This document shows positions 1-8,014 of a DNA stretch of 14,415 nucleotides, piece after piece. Below the pieces are notes generated by a model, which was not told the origin of the DNA, did no database searches, and saw nothing but the letters and a program-made list of their open reading frames with translations. The translations under genes and the position numbers were made by a program. The stretch comes from an uncultured Alphaproteobacteria bacterium (GTDB taxonomy: Bacteria; Pseudomonadota; Alphaproteobacteria; Caulobacterales; Caulobacteraceae). Positions within the stretch are counted from its first letter, which is position 1; each line of letters opens with the position of its first letter. The stretch spans positions 1 to 14,415 of the forward strand of contig CAIZKE010000170.1 in assembly GCA_903933475.1 (NCBI GenBank), in the 5' to 3' direction.

Positions 1-13
1 CCTGAGGTCCTCC

Positions 14-1147
14 ATGCTGAACCGGCTTGACGATTTCCCGATCCACCAGACGCCCGAGCCCATTGCCCATCCCGCGACGAGCGACCGCAATGTCTACGAC
101 CGGACCTGGTTCAACGGCTATGCGAAGGACGGGTCCTACTATTTCGGGGTCGGCATGGCGATCTACCCCTTCCGGGGCATCCTCGACGGCGCCTTCAGCG
201 TGGTCCGTCCGGACGGGCGACAGTTCTGCTTCTACGGCTCCCGGCGGGCCCCCACCGAGCGCACCGAAATGCAGGTCGGTCCCTTCCGACTGGAGGTGCT
301 GGAGCCCATGCGCCGCACCCGCGTGGTGCTGGAGGAGAACGAGAGCGGTCTGTCCTGCGATCTGGTGTTTTCGGCCCGGACCGCAAGCATCCAGGAAGCC
401 CGCCAGACCCTCTGGTCCGGCGCGCGCCGGGTGATGGATGCCACCCGCTTTGACCAGTTTGGCCGCTGGAGCGGCTGGGTCAGGACGCCCGAGGGCGAAT
501 TCCAGGTGGACGAGGACGTCTGCATAGGCACCAAGGACCGCTCCTGGGGCGTGCGGAACGTGGGCGAGCCGGAAACCGGCGGGGCACCCCGCACCCAGCC
601 GCCGAGCGCCTTCTTCCTCTGGGCGCCCCTGGTCTGGGACGATCACATCTCACATGCCATCTTCTTTGACGACGCCGAGGGACGGCCCCTGGTGCGCGAG
701 GGCATCACGGCACCCCTCTATACCAGCCTTGCGGAGATCCCCGGGGTCGAAGACGGGCGCGACCGGCGGATGGCGACGGCCCGCCACCGGGTCGACTATC
801 ACCCCGGGACCCGGCTCGCGCGGTATGCCGAACTGGACCTGGTCGACCATGACGGATCGGTCAGGACCATCAGCATGGAGCCTATCCTGAAGTTCCAGAT
901 GAAGGGCCTGGGCTACAGCCATCCCGAATGGGGTCAGGGCATGTGGAAGGGCGAGTTGGCCATCGGCCATGAGTCCTTCGACCCCCGACAGCTCGACCCC
1001 CTCGCGTCCTCCCACCTGCACACCCAGCAGGTCGTCCGGACCCGCGACAATGAAGGCCGGACGGGTATCGGCGTGCTGGAGCAGGTCTGCATCGGCCCCT
1101 ACGCCCCCGCCGGCTTCACCCAGATGCTTGACGGGGCGAAGGCCTAG
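14..1147 (+). CDS. CrtC/AttH-like (DUF7064/DUF7065-type) protein of unknown function
   Basis: A complete 377-residue protein. The ATG is preceded by GAGG six bases upstream, which supports this start. There is no signal peptide or membrane segment, so it is probably cytoplasmic. The opening DDFPIHQTPEPIAHP, the middle GTKDRSWGVR (residues 172-181) and the late HPEWGQGMWKGELA (about residues 298-311) match, from memory, a widespread family in sphingomonads, Caulobacteraceae and actinobacteria. That family is split into two lipocalin-like halves and is distantly related to CrtC carotenoid hydratase and AttH; the R-S-W-G motif is shared with them. No reaction is established for this family, and relatives often sit near lipid or acyl-CoA metabolism genes, which is only a hint. 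It ends 326 bp before the virB operon and is probably not part of it. The family call is fairly secure; the function is unknown. Confidence 0.85.
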   Translation: MLNRLDDFPIHQTPEPIAHPATSDRNVYDRTWFNGYAKDGSYYFGVGMAIYPFRGILDGAFSVVRPDGRQFCFYGSRRAPTERTEMQVGPFRLEVLEPMRRTRVVLEENESGLSCDLVFSARTASIQEARQTLWSGARRVMDATRFDQFGRWSGWVRTPEGEFQVDEDVCIGTKDRSWGVRNVGEPETGGAPRTQPPSAFFLWAPLVWDDHISHAIFFDDAEGRPLVREGITAPLYTSLAEIPGVEDGRDRRMATARHRVDYHPGTRLARYAELDLVDHDGSVRTISMEPILKFQMKGLGYSHPEWGQGMWKGELAIGHESFDPRQLDPLASSHLHTQQVVRTRDNEGRTGIGVLEQVCIGPYAPAGFTQMLDGAKA

Positions 1148-1274
1148 GATCGCGCTTCGGGGGGACCGGCAAGGGGGTCGATCCCGTCGGCCAGGCCCTG
1201 GAGCCCTCAGGTTCTGTCCTGCGGGTTCCGCACCAGAGGCTCCGCCGCGCTTCGTCTTCCCCTGAGGACCCTGT

Positions 1275-1309
1275 CCGTCATGTTTCCGTCTCCCGTTTCA
1301 GGCTAATTC
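1275..1309 (+). promoter_or_regulatory. Candidate virB promoter with weak PhoB-like repeats
   Basis: GCTAATTC at 1302-1309 matches seven of eight positions of the Caulobacter-type -10 element GCTANAWC. A poor -35 candidate, TTTCCGT, lies 12 bp upstream at 1283-1289. Overlapping it, CCGTCAT-GTTT-CCGTCTC (1275-1292) resembles two PhoB half-sites with the correct 11-bp period, but scores only 13 of 18 against the Pho-box consensus. A start here would give a leader of about 160 nt before virB1. All of this is pattern matching by eye and is weak. Confidence 0.25.
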
Positions 1310-1463
1310 GGCGGAAGGTGAGAGATCGAGCCAGCGCCGTCGACGCGCAGCCCTCTCCGGGCCCTGTGTCATCCAATCGTCATCGATCCTTTGTAATCGA
1401 TCGTTCGCTGATTTCGGGCTATCGTTCCGGGCGTTTTCTTCCCCAGCCCAAGTCGCCACTGAC

Positions 1464-1467
1464 AGGA
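1464..1467 (+). promoter_or_regulatory. Ribosome binding site deciding the virB1 start
   Basis: AGGA lies six bases upstream of the GTG at 1474. It supports this GTG over the upstream in-frame start at 1318, because the protein from 1474 opens directly with a signal peptide. Confidence 0.55.
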
Positions 1468-1473
1468 TTCCTC

Positions 1474-2067
1474 GTGAAGACCATCGCCATCGCTGCGGGT
1501 GCGCTTGTCCTGGCGCAGGGTGTCTTGGCCGGGGAGGTTTCCGCCCAGGTGCTCGAGATCGGCGATGATGGGGCGATCACCACCTATTCTGGTCCCATGG
1601 TCTTCACCAACGCCGGCGCCCAGACCATCGTCAAGGTCTCCCGCCCTGTGCCATCCCCCGATCCCGCGCAGGCGGAGGTTCCCCGCCTGGTCGCCGAGGC
1701 CGCGGCGCGGCATGGCGTAGATCCTGGCCTGGCGGCTGCGGTCGCCTGGCAGGAGTCTCGCTTCCGCCAATCGGCGGTGTCGCCGAAGGGCGCCAGGGGC
1801 GTCATGCAGCTGATGCCCGAGACCGCCCGCGATCTTGGGGTCGACCCCTATGACCTGCACGCCAACATCGACGGCGGGGTCGTTTACCTCGCCCGCCAAC
1901 TTCGTCGCTTTGGTGATGTTCGCCTGGCCCTGGCCGCCTACAATGCCGGACCCGAGGCGGTTCAGCGTTACGGGGATGTGCCGCCCTTTGCGGAGACCCG
2001 GGCCTATGTGCAGGCCATTGTGAGCCGCCTCTCTGTCCCTCGAGTCCAGACATACGGAGCCCAGTAG
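1474..2067 (+). CDS. virB1: VirB1-like lytic transglycosylase
   Basis: A 197-residue protein from GTG 1474 with an N-terminal signal peptide (about residues 1-25, MKTIAIAAGALVLAQG onward, ending VSAQ), so it acts in the periplasm. From about residue 69 it carries a soluble lytic transglycosylase (SLT/lysozyme-like) domain. The motifs are AWQESRF with the predicted catalytic Glu94, GARGVMQLMPETA (107-119) and AYNAGPEAV (155-163). The enzyme would cleave the peptidoglycan glycan strand to let the secretion channel through. It is the first gene of the virB operon and its stop is four bases before the virB2 ATG. The frame stays open back to 1318, but the extra 52 residues would bury the signal peptide and are unlikely to be translated. 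The family call is firm; the VirB1 role rests on position. Confidence 0.9.
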   Translation: MKTIAIAAGALVLAQGVLAGEVSAQVLEIGDDGAITTYSGPMVFTNAGAQTIVKVSRPVPSPDPAQAEVPRLVAEAAARHGVDPGLAAAVAWQESRFRQSAVSPKGARGVMQLMPETARDLGVDPYDLHANIDGGVVYLARQLRRFGDVRLALAAYNAGPEAVQRYGDVPPFAETRAYVQAIVSRLSVPRVQTYGAQ

Positions 2068-2071
2068 GATC

Positions 2072-2377
2072 ATGAAGAGCAAAGCCGCCTTCGCTGTACT
2101 CGCCTCTGCCCTCCTGGCCTCGCCAGCCCTGGCCCAGGTGCAGGCGGATCCCTCGGGCTCGTCGCCCCTGATCGCGGCCCTGAACTGGGTCCAGGGCACG
2201 CTTCTGGGAACCGTCGCCACCAGTGCGGCCGTGATTGCCATCGCCGTGGTCGGTTTCCTGATGCTGTCAGGGCGCATGGAGTGGCGGCGCGGCGTCGTGG
2301 TCATCGTCGGCGCCTTCATCATCTTCGGGGCGGTCTCGATTGTCGCGGGGATCCGTAGCCTCGCCGGGGCCATGTAG
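2072..2377 (+). CDS. virB2: VirB2/TrbC family pilin
   Basis: A 101-residue pilin precursor. Residues 1-21 form a signal peptide ending in ALA, likely cleaved before QVQ. The mature part holds two hydrophobic helices (about 44-66 and 74-94) joined by a short charged loop, GRMEWRRG, which is the normal VirB2/TrbC hairpin. Subunits would be stored in the inner membrane and assembled into the type IV secretion pilus. GGAG at 2056-2059 inside the end of virB1 may serve as its ribosome site, though it is 12 bases away. The next gene starts one base after its stop, so translation is probably coupled. Confidence 0.9.
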   Translation: MKSKAAFAVLASALLASPALAQVQADPSGSSPLIAALNWVQGTLLGTVATSAAVIAIAVVGFLMLSGRMEWRRGVVVIVGAFIIFGAVSIVAGIRSLAGAM

Positions 2378-2378
2378 G

Positions 2379-2663
2379 ATGAACCGCCTGGCCTCGGACC
2401 CGGTCTTTGCCGCCCTGACGCGCCCCCAGATGATCGGCGGCGTGACCTACACCTATGCGATCCTCAACCTGATCGTCACCGGCGAGCTCTTCCTGATCAC
2501 GAAGTCCTTCTGGGTGCTTCTGGCCGCCTTGGTGATCCACGCCATCGGTTATGCCGGATCGATTCGCGAACCCCGGTTTTTCGACATCTGGGTCACGCGG
2601 GTCCGCACATGTCCCAGGACACGCAACTTCAGTTTCTGGGGCGGAAACTCCTACACCCCGTGA
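2379..2663 (+). CDS. virB3: VirB3 inner-membrane T4SS protein
   Basis: A 94-residue protein starting at ATG 2379, one base after the virB2 stop. The open frame extends back to 2340, but that part lies inside virB2. It opens with a VirB3-like stretch (DPVFAALTRPQM), followed by two hydrophobic segments (about 20-38 and 43-62). It ends with a charged tail, PRTRNFSFWGGNSYTP, whose R-N-F-W-G-x-N-S-Y-x-P pattern is typical of VirB3. VirB3 works with VirB4 at the base of the machine. The tail overlaps the annotated start of virB4 by 55 bp; the conserved tail indicates that the virB3 frame is real to its stop. Confidence 0.88.
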   Translation: MNRLASDPVFAALTRPQMIGGVTYTYAILNLIVTGELFLITKSFWVLLAALVIHAIGYAGSIREPRFFDIWVTRVRTCPRTRNFSFWGGNSYTP

Positions 2664-5044
2664 ACAGGTTCATCACCACCCGAGCTGCACAGCTCCTGGC
2701 GCCAAAGGAAGCGGTCATCTTCGACCGCATCCCCTTCACGCGCCATGTCGACCCCTCGACGGTGGCGACGAAGGACGGGCTCCTGGTGCAGACCCTGCAT
2801 ATCGAGGGTTTCCCGTTCGAGACCGCCTCCGACGAGGAACTCAACTACCGCAAGGCGGTGCGGGAGACGGTCCTCAGGAGCGCGGCCACCTCCCGGCTGG
2901 CCCTGTGGCACCATGTTGTCCGTCGCCGGGTCACCCCGGACTTCCCGCCGCCGCCTGAGGATCCCTTCTGCGCGGACCTCGACCAGCGCTGGCGCGAGCA
3001 GCTCGAGACCCGGCGCCTGTTCGTCAATGACATCTTCCTGTCCCTCGTCCTGCGTCCCACCCAGGGCCGGGCCGGCCTCGTGGAGCGCCTCCTCAAGGGT
3101 CCGCGTTCACGGCAGACGGATCTGACCCGGGACCTGCGCGAACTCCACGCGGCGCGGGAGGCGCTTTCGTCTGCCCTGACACCGTATGGCGTCCGGACGC
3201 TTGGGCTCTACGATGGGCCCGGCGGCGCCCGGTTCTCTGAGCCGGCGGAGTTCCTGGCCCTGCTGTTGAACGGGGAGGGGCGCCCCGTCCTCGAACCCTC
3301 AGGGGACATGGGCGCTGCCATCGGCCAACGCCGGCTGACCTTTGGCCTCGACGCCGTCGAGTTTGGAACCGGCCATGGCGGCGAGCGCACCTTTGGTGCC
3401 GTCGTGGGCCTGAAAGACTACCCCGCGCGCACAACGCCCGGTCTCCTGGATGGGGTCTTGCGGCTTCCCCTGGAAATGGTCCTGACCGAGAGCTTTGCCT
3501 TTGAGGACCGGCAGGCTGCCCTTGACCGGATGGGCGTGGCGCTCCGCCGTCTCAGGGCCGCCGACGACGATGCCTTCAGCCTGAGGACGGAGCTTGCCGA
3601 GGCCCGGGATGATGTCGGTGCGGGTCGCAGCGCCTATGGCGAACACCACCTCACGGTGCTGGTGAAGGCGGACACCCTTGAGGCGCTCGACTATGCCGTC
3701 GCCGACGTCCAGTCCGCCCTGGCCGAGTCCGGCACCCTGGCCGTCCGGGAAGACGCCAACCTCGAACCGGGATTCTGGGCGCAGTTCCCAGGCGCCTTCC
3801 GCTTCATTGCCCGCAAGGGGCTCATTTCGGCCAGCAACTTCGCCAGCCTCGCAAGCTTCCACAACCATCCCACGGGCGAACCCACGGGCAATCACTGGGG
3901 CCCCGCCATCTCGGTCCTGGAGACCACCGCCGCGGGTCCCTACAACTTTAACTTCCACCAGGGCGACCTGGGGAACTTCACCTGCATCGGCCCGTCGGGC
4001 TCGGGCAAGACGGTTCTGCTGACCTTCCTCCTGGCCCAGGCCGAGCGGTTGAAGCCTCGGGTGGCCTATTTCGACAAGGACCGCGGCGCCGAGCCCTTCA
4101 TCCGGGCGATCGGCGGCCGCTACGACATCCTGCGTCCCGGGGAGCCCAGCGGTTTCAATCCCCTGATGCTGCCCGACGAACCCGGGAACCGCGCCTTCCT
4201 GACGGAATGGCTTGCCCAGCTGTTGTCCTCTGACGGCGGTGCCCTCAGCGCCGATGACAGGGCGGTCATCGTCGACGCCATCGATGCGAACTACGCCCAG
4301 CCCGTGTCGCACAGGCAGCTGCGGTTCCTGCGCGAACTCTTCCGCGGTGGACGCCGGCCTACCCCGGGCGACCTGGCCTTTCGCCTCGGACCCTGGTGCG
4401 ATGGCGGCGAGCATGCCTGGCTTTTCGACAACGAACAGGACCTGCTGAACCTCGAGACCCGGATCCTGGGCTTCGACATGACCCGGATCCTGGATACCCC
4501 TGCGGTTCGCACGCCGGCCATGATGTACCTCTTCCACAGGCTGGAGCAGAGGCTGGATGGCTCCCCGGCCATCTTCGTGGTGGACGAGGGCTGGAAGGCG
4601 CTCGATGACCCGGTCTTCGTGCGGCGGATCAAGGACTGGGAAAAGACCATCCGGAAGCGTAACGGCCTGGTCGGGTTCTGCACCCAGAGCGCCTCCGACG
4701 CCCTCGACAGCCGGATCGCCTCGGCCATCATCGAGCAGGCTGCGACCCAGATCTTCTTCCCCAACGCCCGGGCCCGCCCCGCCGAGTACATCGACGGCTT
4801 CGGTCTTTCCGAGCACGAGTTCTCACTGGTCCGGTCGCTGCCGGACACCTCCCGCTGCTTCCTGGTCAAGCGCGGCGACCACAGCGTGGTCGCCCGCCTG
4901 GATCTTTCAGGGCTCTCCGGTCCCCTGAAGGTGCTTGCCGGGACCGAGCGGTCGGTCCGGAGGCTGGACCTGCTGCGCGCCGAGGTCGGGGATGCGCCGT
5001 CGGCCTGGCTGGAGCCCTTCATGGCGGGGAGGACGTCGGCATGA
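2609..5044 (+). CDS. virB4: VirB4 ATPase of the type IV secretion system
   Basis: An 811-residue ATPase. The N-terminal CagE/TrbE/VirB domain begins near PFTRHVDPSTVATKDG, and the C-terminal ATPase has Walker A GPSGSGKT at 461-468 (Lys467) and Walker B IFVVDE ending at Asp659-Glu660. YIDGFGLSEHEF near the end is also typical of VirB4. It powers pilus assembly and substrate transfer at the inner membrane. The ATG at 2609 has no good ribosome site. A GTG at 2660 overlaps the virB3 stop as GTGA, would give 794 residues, and is close in length to known VirB4 proteins. The true start is therefore open between these two. The stop overlaps the virB6 start by four bases (ATGA), and no virB5 lies between them. 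Confidence 0.95.
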   Translation: MSQDTQLQFLGRKLLHPVNRFITTRAAQLLAPKEAVIFDRIPFTRHVDPSTVATKDGLLVQTLHIEGFPFETASDEELNYRKAVRETVLRSAATSRLALWHHVVRRRVTPDFPPPPEDPFCADLDQRWREQLETRRLFVNDIFLSLVLRPTQGRAGLVERLLKGPRSRQTDLTRDLRELHAAREALSSALTPYGVRTLGLYDGPGGARFSEPAEFLALLLNGEGRPVLEPSGDMGAAIGQRRLTFGLDAVEFGTGHGGERTFGAVVGLKDYPARTTPGLLDGVLRLPLEMVLTESFAFEDRQAALDRMGVALRRLRAADDDAFSLRTELAEARDDVGAGRSAYGEHHLTVLVKADTLEALDYAVADVQSALAESGTLAVREDANLEPGFWAQFPGAFRFIARKGLISASNFASLASFHNHPTGEPTGNHWGPAISVLETTAAGPYNFNFHQGDLGNFTCIGPSGSGKTVLLTFLLAQAERLKPRVAYFDKDRGAEPFIRAIGGRYDILRPGEPSGFNPLMLPDEPGNRAFLTEWLAQLLSSDGGALSADDRAVIVDAIDANYAQPVSHRQLRFLRELFRGGRRPTPGDLAFRLGPWCDGGEHAWLFDNEQDLLNLETRILGFDMTRILDTPAVRTPAMMYLFHRLEQRLDGSPAIFVVDEGWKALDDPVFVRRIKDWEKTIRKRNGLVGFCTQSASDALDSRIASAIIEQAATQIFFPNARARPAEYIDGFGLSEHEFSLVRSLPDTSRCFLVKRGDHSVVARLDLSGLSGPLKVLAGTERSVRRLDLLRAEVGDAPSAWLEPFMAGRTSA

Positions 5045-6195
5045 TTGCGACCTGTCCGTCCTATCTCGACGCAGGCTTCGTGGAGGGCGTTCTCGCCACC
5101 GTGGATTGCCAGGGCCGCAGCTACGCCCAGGGTGGCTACGAAGCGCTTACCCAGGGGTCGGGCTTGTTCGGCGTCGCCCTGACGGCCCTCATGACCATCT
5201 ACATCGCCCTGATCGGGTGGCGCCTGCTCCTGGCGCCAGACGGAGCGAAGTTGTCCGAGGCGCCCGCCGCGGCGCTCCGGATCGGGGTCATCCTGGCCCT
5301 GGTCACCAACTGGTCCACCTTCCAGACCCTGGTCTTCGACGTGGCGGACCGCGCGCCTGCCCAGATCGCCGCCGTTGTATCCGCCCCCTGGACCGGGAAC
5401 GCCGACGGGATCGCGGGTGCCGCCTCGCGTCCCCTGGCGCGCATCGATGCGGCCTATACCGAACTGCGAAGCACCGCCGCCGCCTTCGGTCGCACCGCGG
5501 CGCCCGGCGCCAAGGGCTGGATGAGCGCGGAGGCCGCATCCGGAGAAGCGCTGGCCCTCGCGGCCAACGCCATGCTGGTCATGAGCGTGGGCGTGATCGG
5601 CGGTGCCAAGCTGGTCATCGCCGTGCTCACGGCTGTCGGACCGATCTTCATCGCCCTGGCCCTCCTGGAGGTCACCAGGGGAATCTTCGTCGGATGGCTT
5701 CGGTCCCTGGCTGGGGCCGCCCTGACCCTCCTGGTAGGTTGGATCCTGGTTATCTTGCTGCTGGTGGTCCTTGCGCCCTGGCTGGCCACCCTCGCTGACC
5801 AAAGGGAAGCCCAGGCCCTGGACACCCGAACGGCCAGCAGTCTTTCCGCCCTCGTCCTGGTCTTCGCCATCGGCCAGGGCCTCCTGATCCTGGGGGCCTG
5901 GGTCGCCGCCCTCGGTCTGAAGCTGCCTTCCGCCGCCGTCCCTGCGGCCCAGGTCACGGCTCCAGCGGCGGTGGGGCCAGGCCCTGGGGCGGCGGTCACC
6001 GCATCCCGGGCGGATCGACTGGCCCAGGCCCTGACCCGCGACGAGACAAGGTTTGAGTCCCGGTCCCGTATTGTCGAGCGCCCTGCGCAGAGGCTGGCGT
6101 CCATGGCCGGAGGATATGCGGGACCCGGGCCCCGCAATACGATCGGTGACAGCTACAGGCGGCCCGCCGCCGGACGACGCCGGGGAGGCTCCTGA
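5041..6195 (+). CDS. virB6: VirB6/TrbL polytopic inner-membrane channel protein
   Basis: A 384-residue membrane protein with about six hydrophobic segments (roughly 41-64, 77-98, 167-188, 190-212, 225-250 and 266-290). There is a periplasmic-type loop between the second and third, and an Ala/Pro-rich then basic tail from about 297 to 384 ending RRPAAGRRRGGS. This layout and the N-terminal cysteines (Cys5, Cys23) fit VirB6/TrbL, the inner-membrane part of the translocation path. It overlaps virB4 by four bases and the virB9 start by one base (TGATG). In canonical clusters virB5 precedes virB6, and virB7 and virB8 follow it; none of these is present here. Confidence 0.92.
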   Translation: MIATCPSYLDAGFVEGVLATVDCQGRSYAQGGYEALTQGSGLFGVALTALMTIYIALIGWRLLLAPDGAKLSEAPAAALRIGVILALVTNWSTFQTLVFDVADRAPAQIAAVVSAPWTGNADGIAGAASRPLARIDAAYTELRSTAAAFGRTAAPGAKGWMSAEAASGEALALAANAMLVMSVGVIGGAKLVIAVLTAVGPIFIALALLEVTRGIFVGWLRSLAGAALTLLVGWILVILLLVVLAPWLATLADQREAQALDTRTASSLSALVLVFAIGQGLLILGAWVAALGLKLPSAAVPAAQVTAPAAVGPGPGAAVTASRADRLAQALTRDETRFESRSRIVERPAQRLASMAGGYAGPGPRNTIGDSYRRPAAGRRRGGS

Positions 6196-6947
6196 TGTTC
6201 CGCACCCTGTTGATCGCCATGCTGCTGGTTCTGGGCGCTGGCGAAGCCCATGCGGTGACTCCGCGACCTGGCACCACCGATCCCCGGATTCACTTCGTCG
6301 ATTACGACCCCTTCCAGGTCGTCGAACTGAAGGGCGCTCTTCGGCGTCAGCTGACGGTGGAATTCGATCCGTCCGAGCGGATTGAGAACGTGGCCATAGG
6401 CGACAGCCTCGGCTGGCAGGTGACGCCCAACCGTCGGGCGAACCTTCTCTTCCTCAAGCCCATGGCGCAGCGCCCGGCCACCAACATGACCGTGGTGACA
6501 AACCTTCGGCGCTACAACTTCCTGCTGACCCCCGTTTCCCAGCCCACCCGGAACCAGGCCTTCACGGTTCGCTTCGTCTATGAGACCCCTGTGACCCTGG
6601 CCCCTGCGCCCCCGACGGCCGACCTGCCGCCTGAGGTGCGAAACGCCGCCTATTCGTTCCAGGGATCCCGGGCCCTGCTTCCGACCCGCATCTTCGATGA
6701 CGGACGAGACACCTACTTCGCCTATCCCGCCGACACCGAGCTGCCGGCCTTCTTCGCCCTCGACTCCGATGGCGAGGAGGCGCTCGTCAACCTTCGGCTG
6801 AGGGACGGACTGTTCGTGGCCGACCGGGTCGCCCAGGGCTTCGTCCTCCGGCGCGGTGAAGAGACGACCCGCATTTTCAATGACGGTTTCCGGCGTCCCG
6901 AGACCAGCCTGGTCCCGGAAAAGCGCCGTTCGTTCTGGCGGAGGTAG
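6195..6947 (+). CDS. virB9: VirB9 outer-membrane core complex protein
   Basis: A 250-residue protein with a signal peptide of about 20 residues ending AHA. An N-terminal beta domain spans about 25-130 (IHFVDYDPFQVVELKG, then LFLKPMAQRPATNMTVVTNLRRYNFLL). A Pro/Ala linker (131-147) leads to the C-terminal domain (148-232), with FDDGRDTYFAYP and RLRDGLFVADRVAQGFVLRRG. These are standard VirB9/CagX features. VirB9 forms the periplasmic and outer-membrane ring with VirB10 and normally the lipoprotein VirB7. GGGGAGG at 6182-6188 lies six bases before the ATG. It follows virB6 directly, where virB7 and virB8 would usually be. It is slightly short, but both domains look complete. Confidence 0.93.
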   Translation: MFRTLLIAMLLVLGAGEAHAVTPRPGTTDPRIHFVDYDPFQVVELKGALRRQLTVEFDPSERIENVAIGDSLGWQVTPNRRANLLFLKPMAQRPATNMTVVTNLRRYNFLLTPVSQPTRNQAFTVRFVYETPVTLAPAPPTADLPPEVRNAAYSFQGSRALLPTRIFDDGRDTYFAYPADTELPAFFALDSDGEEALVNLRLRDGLFVADRVAQGFVLRRGEETTRIFNDGFRRPETSLVPEKRRSFWRR

Positions 6948-6949
6948 AG

Positions 6950-8014
6950 ATGGGTGCGAACCGGTCGAAGTCCGCAGACCAGGCGTTGAGTGAAGTGCTG
7001 GAGGCTGCGCCCGGGCGCATGCCCAAGGTGCGCTCACCGGACTCGCCCCTGGTGTTCTGGGGCGGAATGGGCGGCGCCGTGCTCGCCGGCCTGCTGGTCT
7101 TCAATGGCATGAACACCGCAAGGGGGGCCCGCGCCCAGACCCCCCCGCCGCCGCCAGCTGAGGCCCCGGCCCCCCCGGCGCCGGCAGCCCAGCCCGTCCC
7201 GATGCCGAGCGCCTCGCCGGCCCCGCCGCCGCCGGCAATGCAAGTCCCACAGGCCATGTCAGAGGACGCCTATCTCAGGTCGCCGACTCTCGTCGTTGAT
7301 CTCGCGCCCCCCGAAGGCGGCACCGCCCAGGCCGCCCAGCCGACAACCGCCGCATCTCCCGCCCCCGGGGATGGCCCCGGCACGGCGGAGGAGCGCTTTG
7401 CCGCGCGGACCCTCGGTACTGGGCAGGGTGCCGCTCAGGCGGTCCAGATGCGGGACCTCAGCCGTACCGTGCCCCAGGGCGTACTGATCGCCGCGGTCTT
7501 GGAATCCGCGATCAATTCAGACCTGCCCGGCGCGGTTCGCGGGGTCGTGAGCCGGGACGTCCGCAGTTTCGACGGCGACCGGGTTCTGATCCCGCGAGGG
7601 TCGAGGTTGATCGGCCAGTACAAGTCCGCCGCGACACTCGGCCAGACCCGGGCCTTCGTGGTCTGGAATCGCATCGTCACACCGGCGGGTGTCAGCATAG
7701 ACATCGCGTCGCCCGCCGTGGACCGGTTGGGCAGGGGAGGGGTCGAAGGCGATGTCGACACCCATTTCCTGCAGCGCTACGGCGGCGCCATCCTGCTGAC
7801 CGTCCTGAACGCCGGCGTCACGGCGGCGGTCAATGCCGGGTCGAATTCGGGCAGCAACACCCTGGTTCTCGGTTGGCCCGGTCAGGTGGGGCAGGCCGTG
7901 ACGGGCGGGGGCGGGTCGACCCGGGATATCCCCGCGACCCTCCGGGTCCCGCAGGGCGCGGCCATCCAGGTCTTCGTCGCCCGGGACCTCGACTTCTCGT
8001 CTGTGATCCGCTGA
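6950..8014 (+). CDS. virB10: VirB10/TrbI core channel protein
   Basis: A 354-residue protein with a short cytoplasmic N-terminus, one membrane helix (about 34-53), and a Pro/Ala-rich periplasmic linker (64-99) followed by a low-complexity stretch to about 145. The C-terminal TrbI/VirB10 beta-barrel domain runs from about 170 to 350, with VPQGVLIAAVLESAINSDLPG and VLIPRGSRLIGQY. The region around 264-300 (GDVDTHFLQRYGGAILLTVLNAG) corresponds to the outer-membrane antenna helices. VirB10 spans both membranes and links ATPase energy to channel opening. GGAGG at 6940-6944 is five bases before the ATG, which lies two bases after the virB9 stop. The stop overlaps the virB11 ATG by one base. Confidence 0.94.
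   Translation: MGANRSKSADQALSEVLEAAPGRMPKVRSPDSPLVFWGGMGGAVLAGLLVFNGMNTARGARAQTPPPPPAEAPAPPAPAAQPVPMPSASPAPPPPAMQVPQAMSEDAYLRSPTLVVDLAPPEGGTAQAAQPTTAASPAPGDGPGTAEERFAARTLGTGQGAAQAVQMRDLSRTVPQGVLIAAVLESAINSDLPGAVRGVVSRDVRSFDGDRVLIPRGSRLIGQYKSAATLGQTRAFVVWNRIVTPAGVSIDIASPAVDRLGRGGVEGDVDTHFLQRYGGAILLTVLNAGVTAAVNAGSNSGSNTLVLGWPGQVGQAVTGGGGSTRDIPATLRVPQGAAIQVFVARDLDFSSVIR

Larger units (their letters stand above)
1148..1473. other. Intergenic region before virB operon
   Basis: This 326-bp gap holds no convincing gene. At 1200-1243 there is an imperfect hairpin with GGAGCC and GGCTCC at its base, extended by a bulged and mismatched stem. It has no T-tract after it, so it is only a weak terminator candidate for the upstream gene. 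A candidate promoter lies at 1275-1309 (separate entry). Two copies of ATCGAT, at 1382-1387 and 1396-1401, flank an 8-bp spacer. The open frame from 1318 that runs into virB1 is best read as untranslated leader. Confidence 0.6.

Noticed and set aside
1382..1401. Paired ATCGAT sites as a regulator operator
   Set aside because: Six-base self-complementary words close together are common by chance, and the flanks do not extend the symmetry.
1318..1473. N-terminal extension of the virB1 frame from GTG 1318
   Set aside because: The extra residues look unlike coding sequence and would place the signal peptide internally. The GTG at 1474 has a ribosome site and starts directly with the signal peptide.
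1369..2373. A 334-residue minus-strand frame opposite virB1 and virB2
   Set aside because: Opposite genes with a signal peptide, transglycosylase motifs and pilin helices; no motif of its own.
3299..5802. Two long minus-strand open frames (about 500 residues each) antisense to virB4 and virB6
   Set aside because: They have low-complexity composition rich in Arg, Gly and Gln and no recognisable motif. They lie opposite genes with clear catalytic motifs. Long antisense frames are expected at this GC content.
5041..6195. Hidden virB5 or virB8 gene around virB6
   Set aside because: virB4-virB6 and virB6-virB9 junctions overlap by 4 and 1 bases, and no alternative frame here shows a VirB5 signal peptide or a VirB8 domain.
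7139..7246. CCG/GCC-rich repeat-like stretch in virB10
   Set aside because: It encodes the Pro/Ala linker normal for VirB10; there is no regular repeat unit suggesting a tandem repeat locus.
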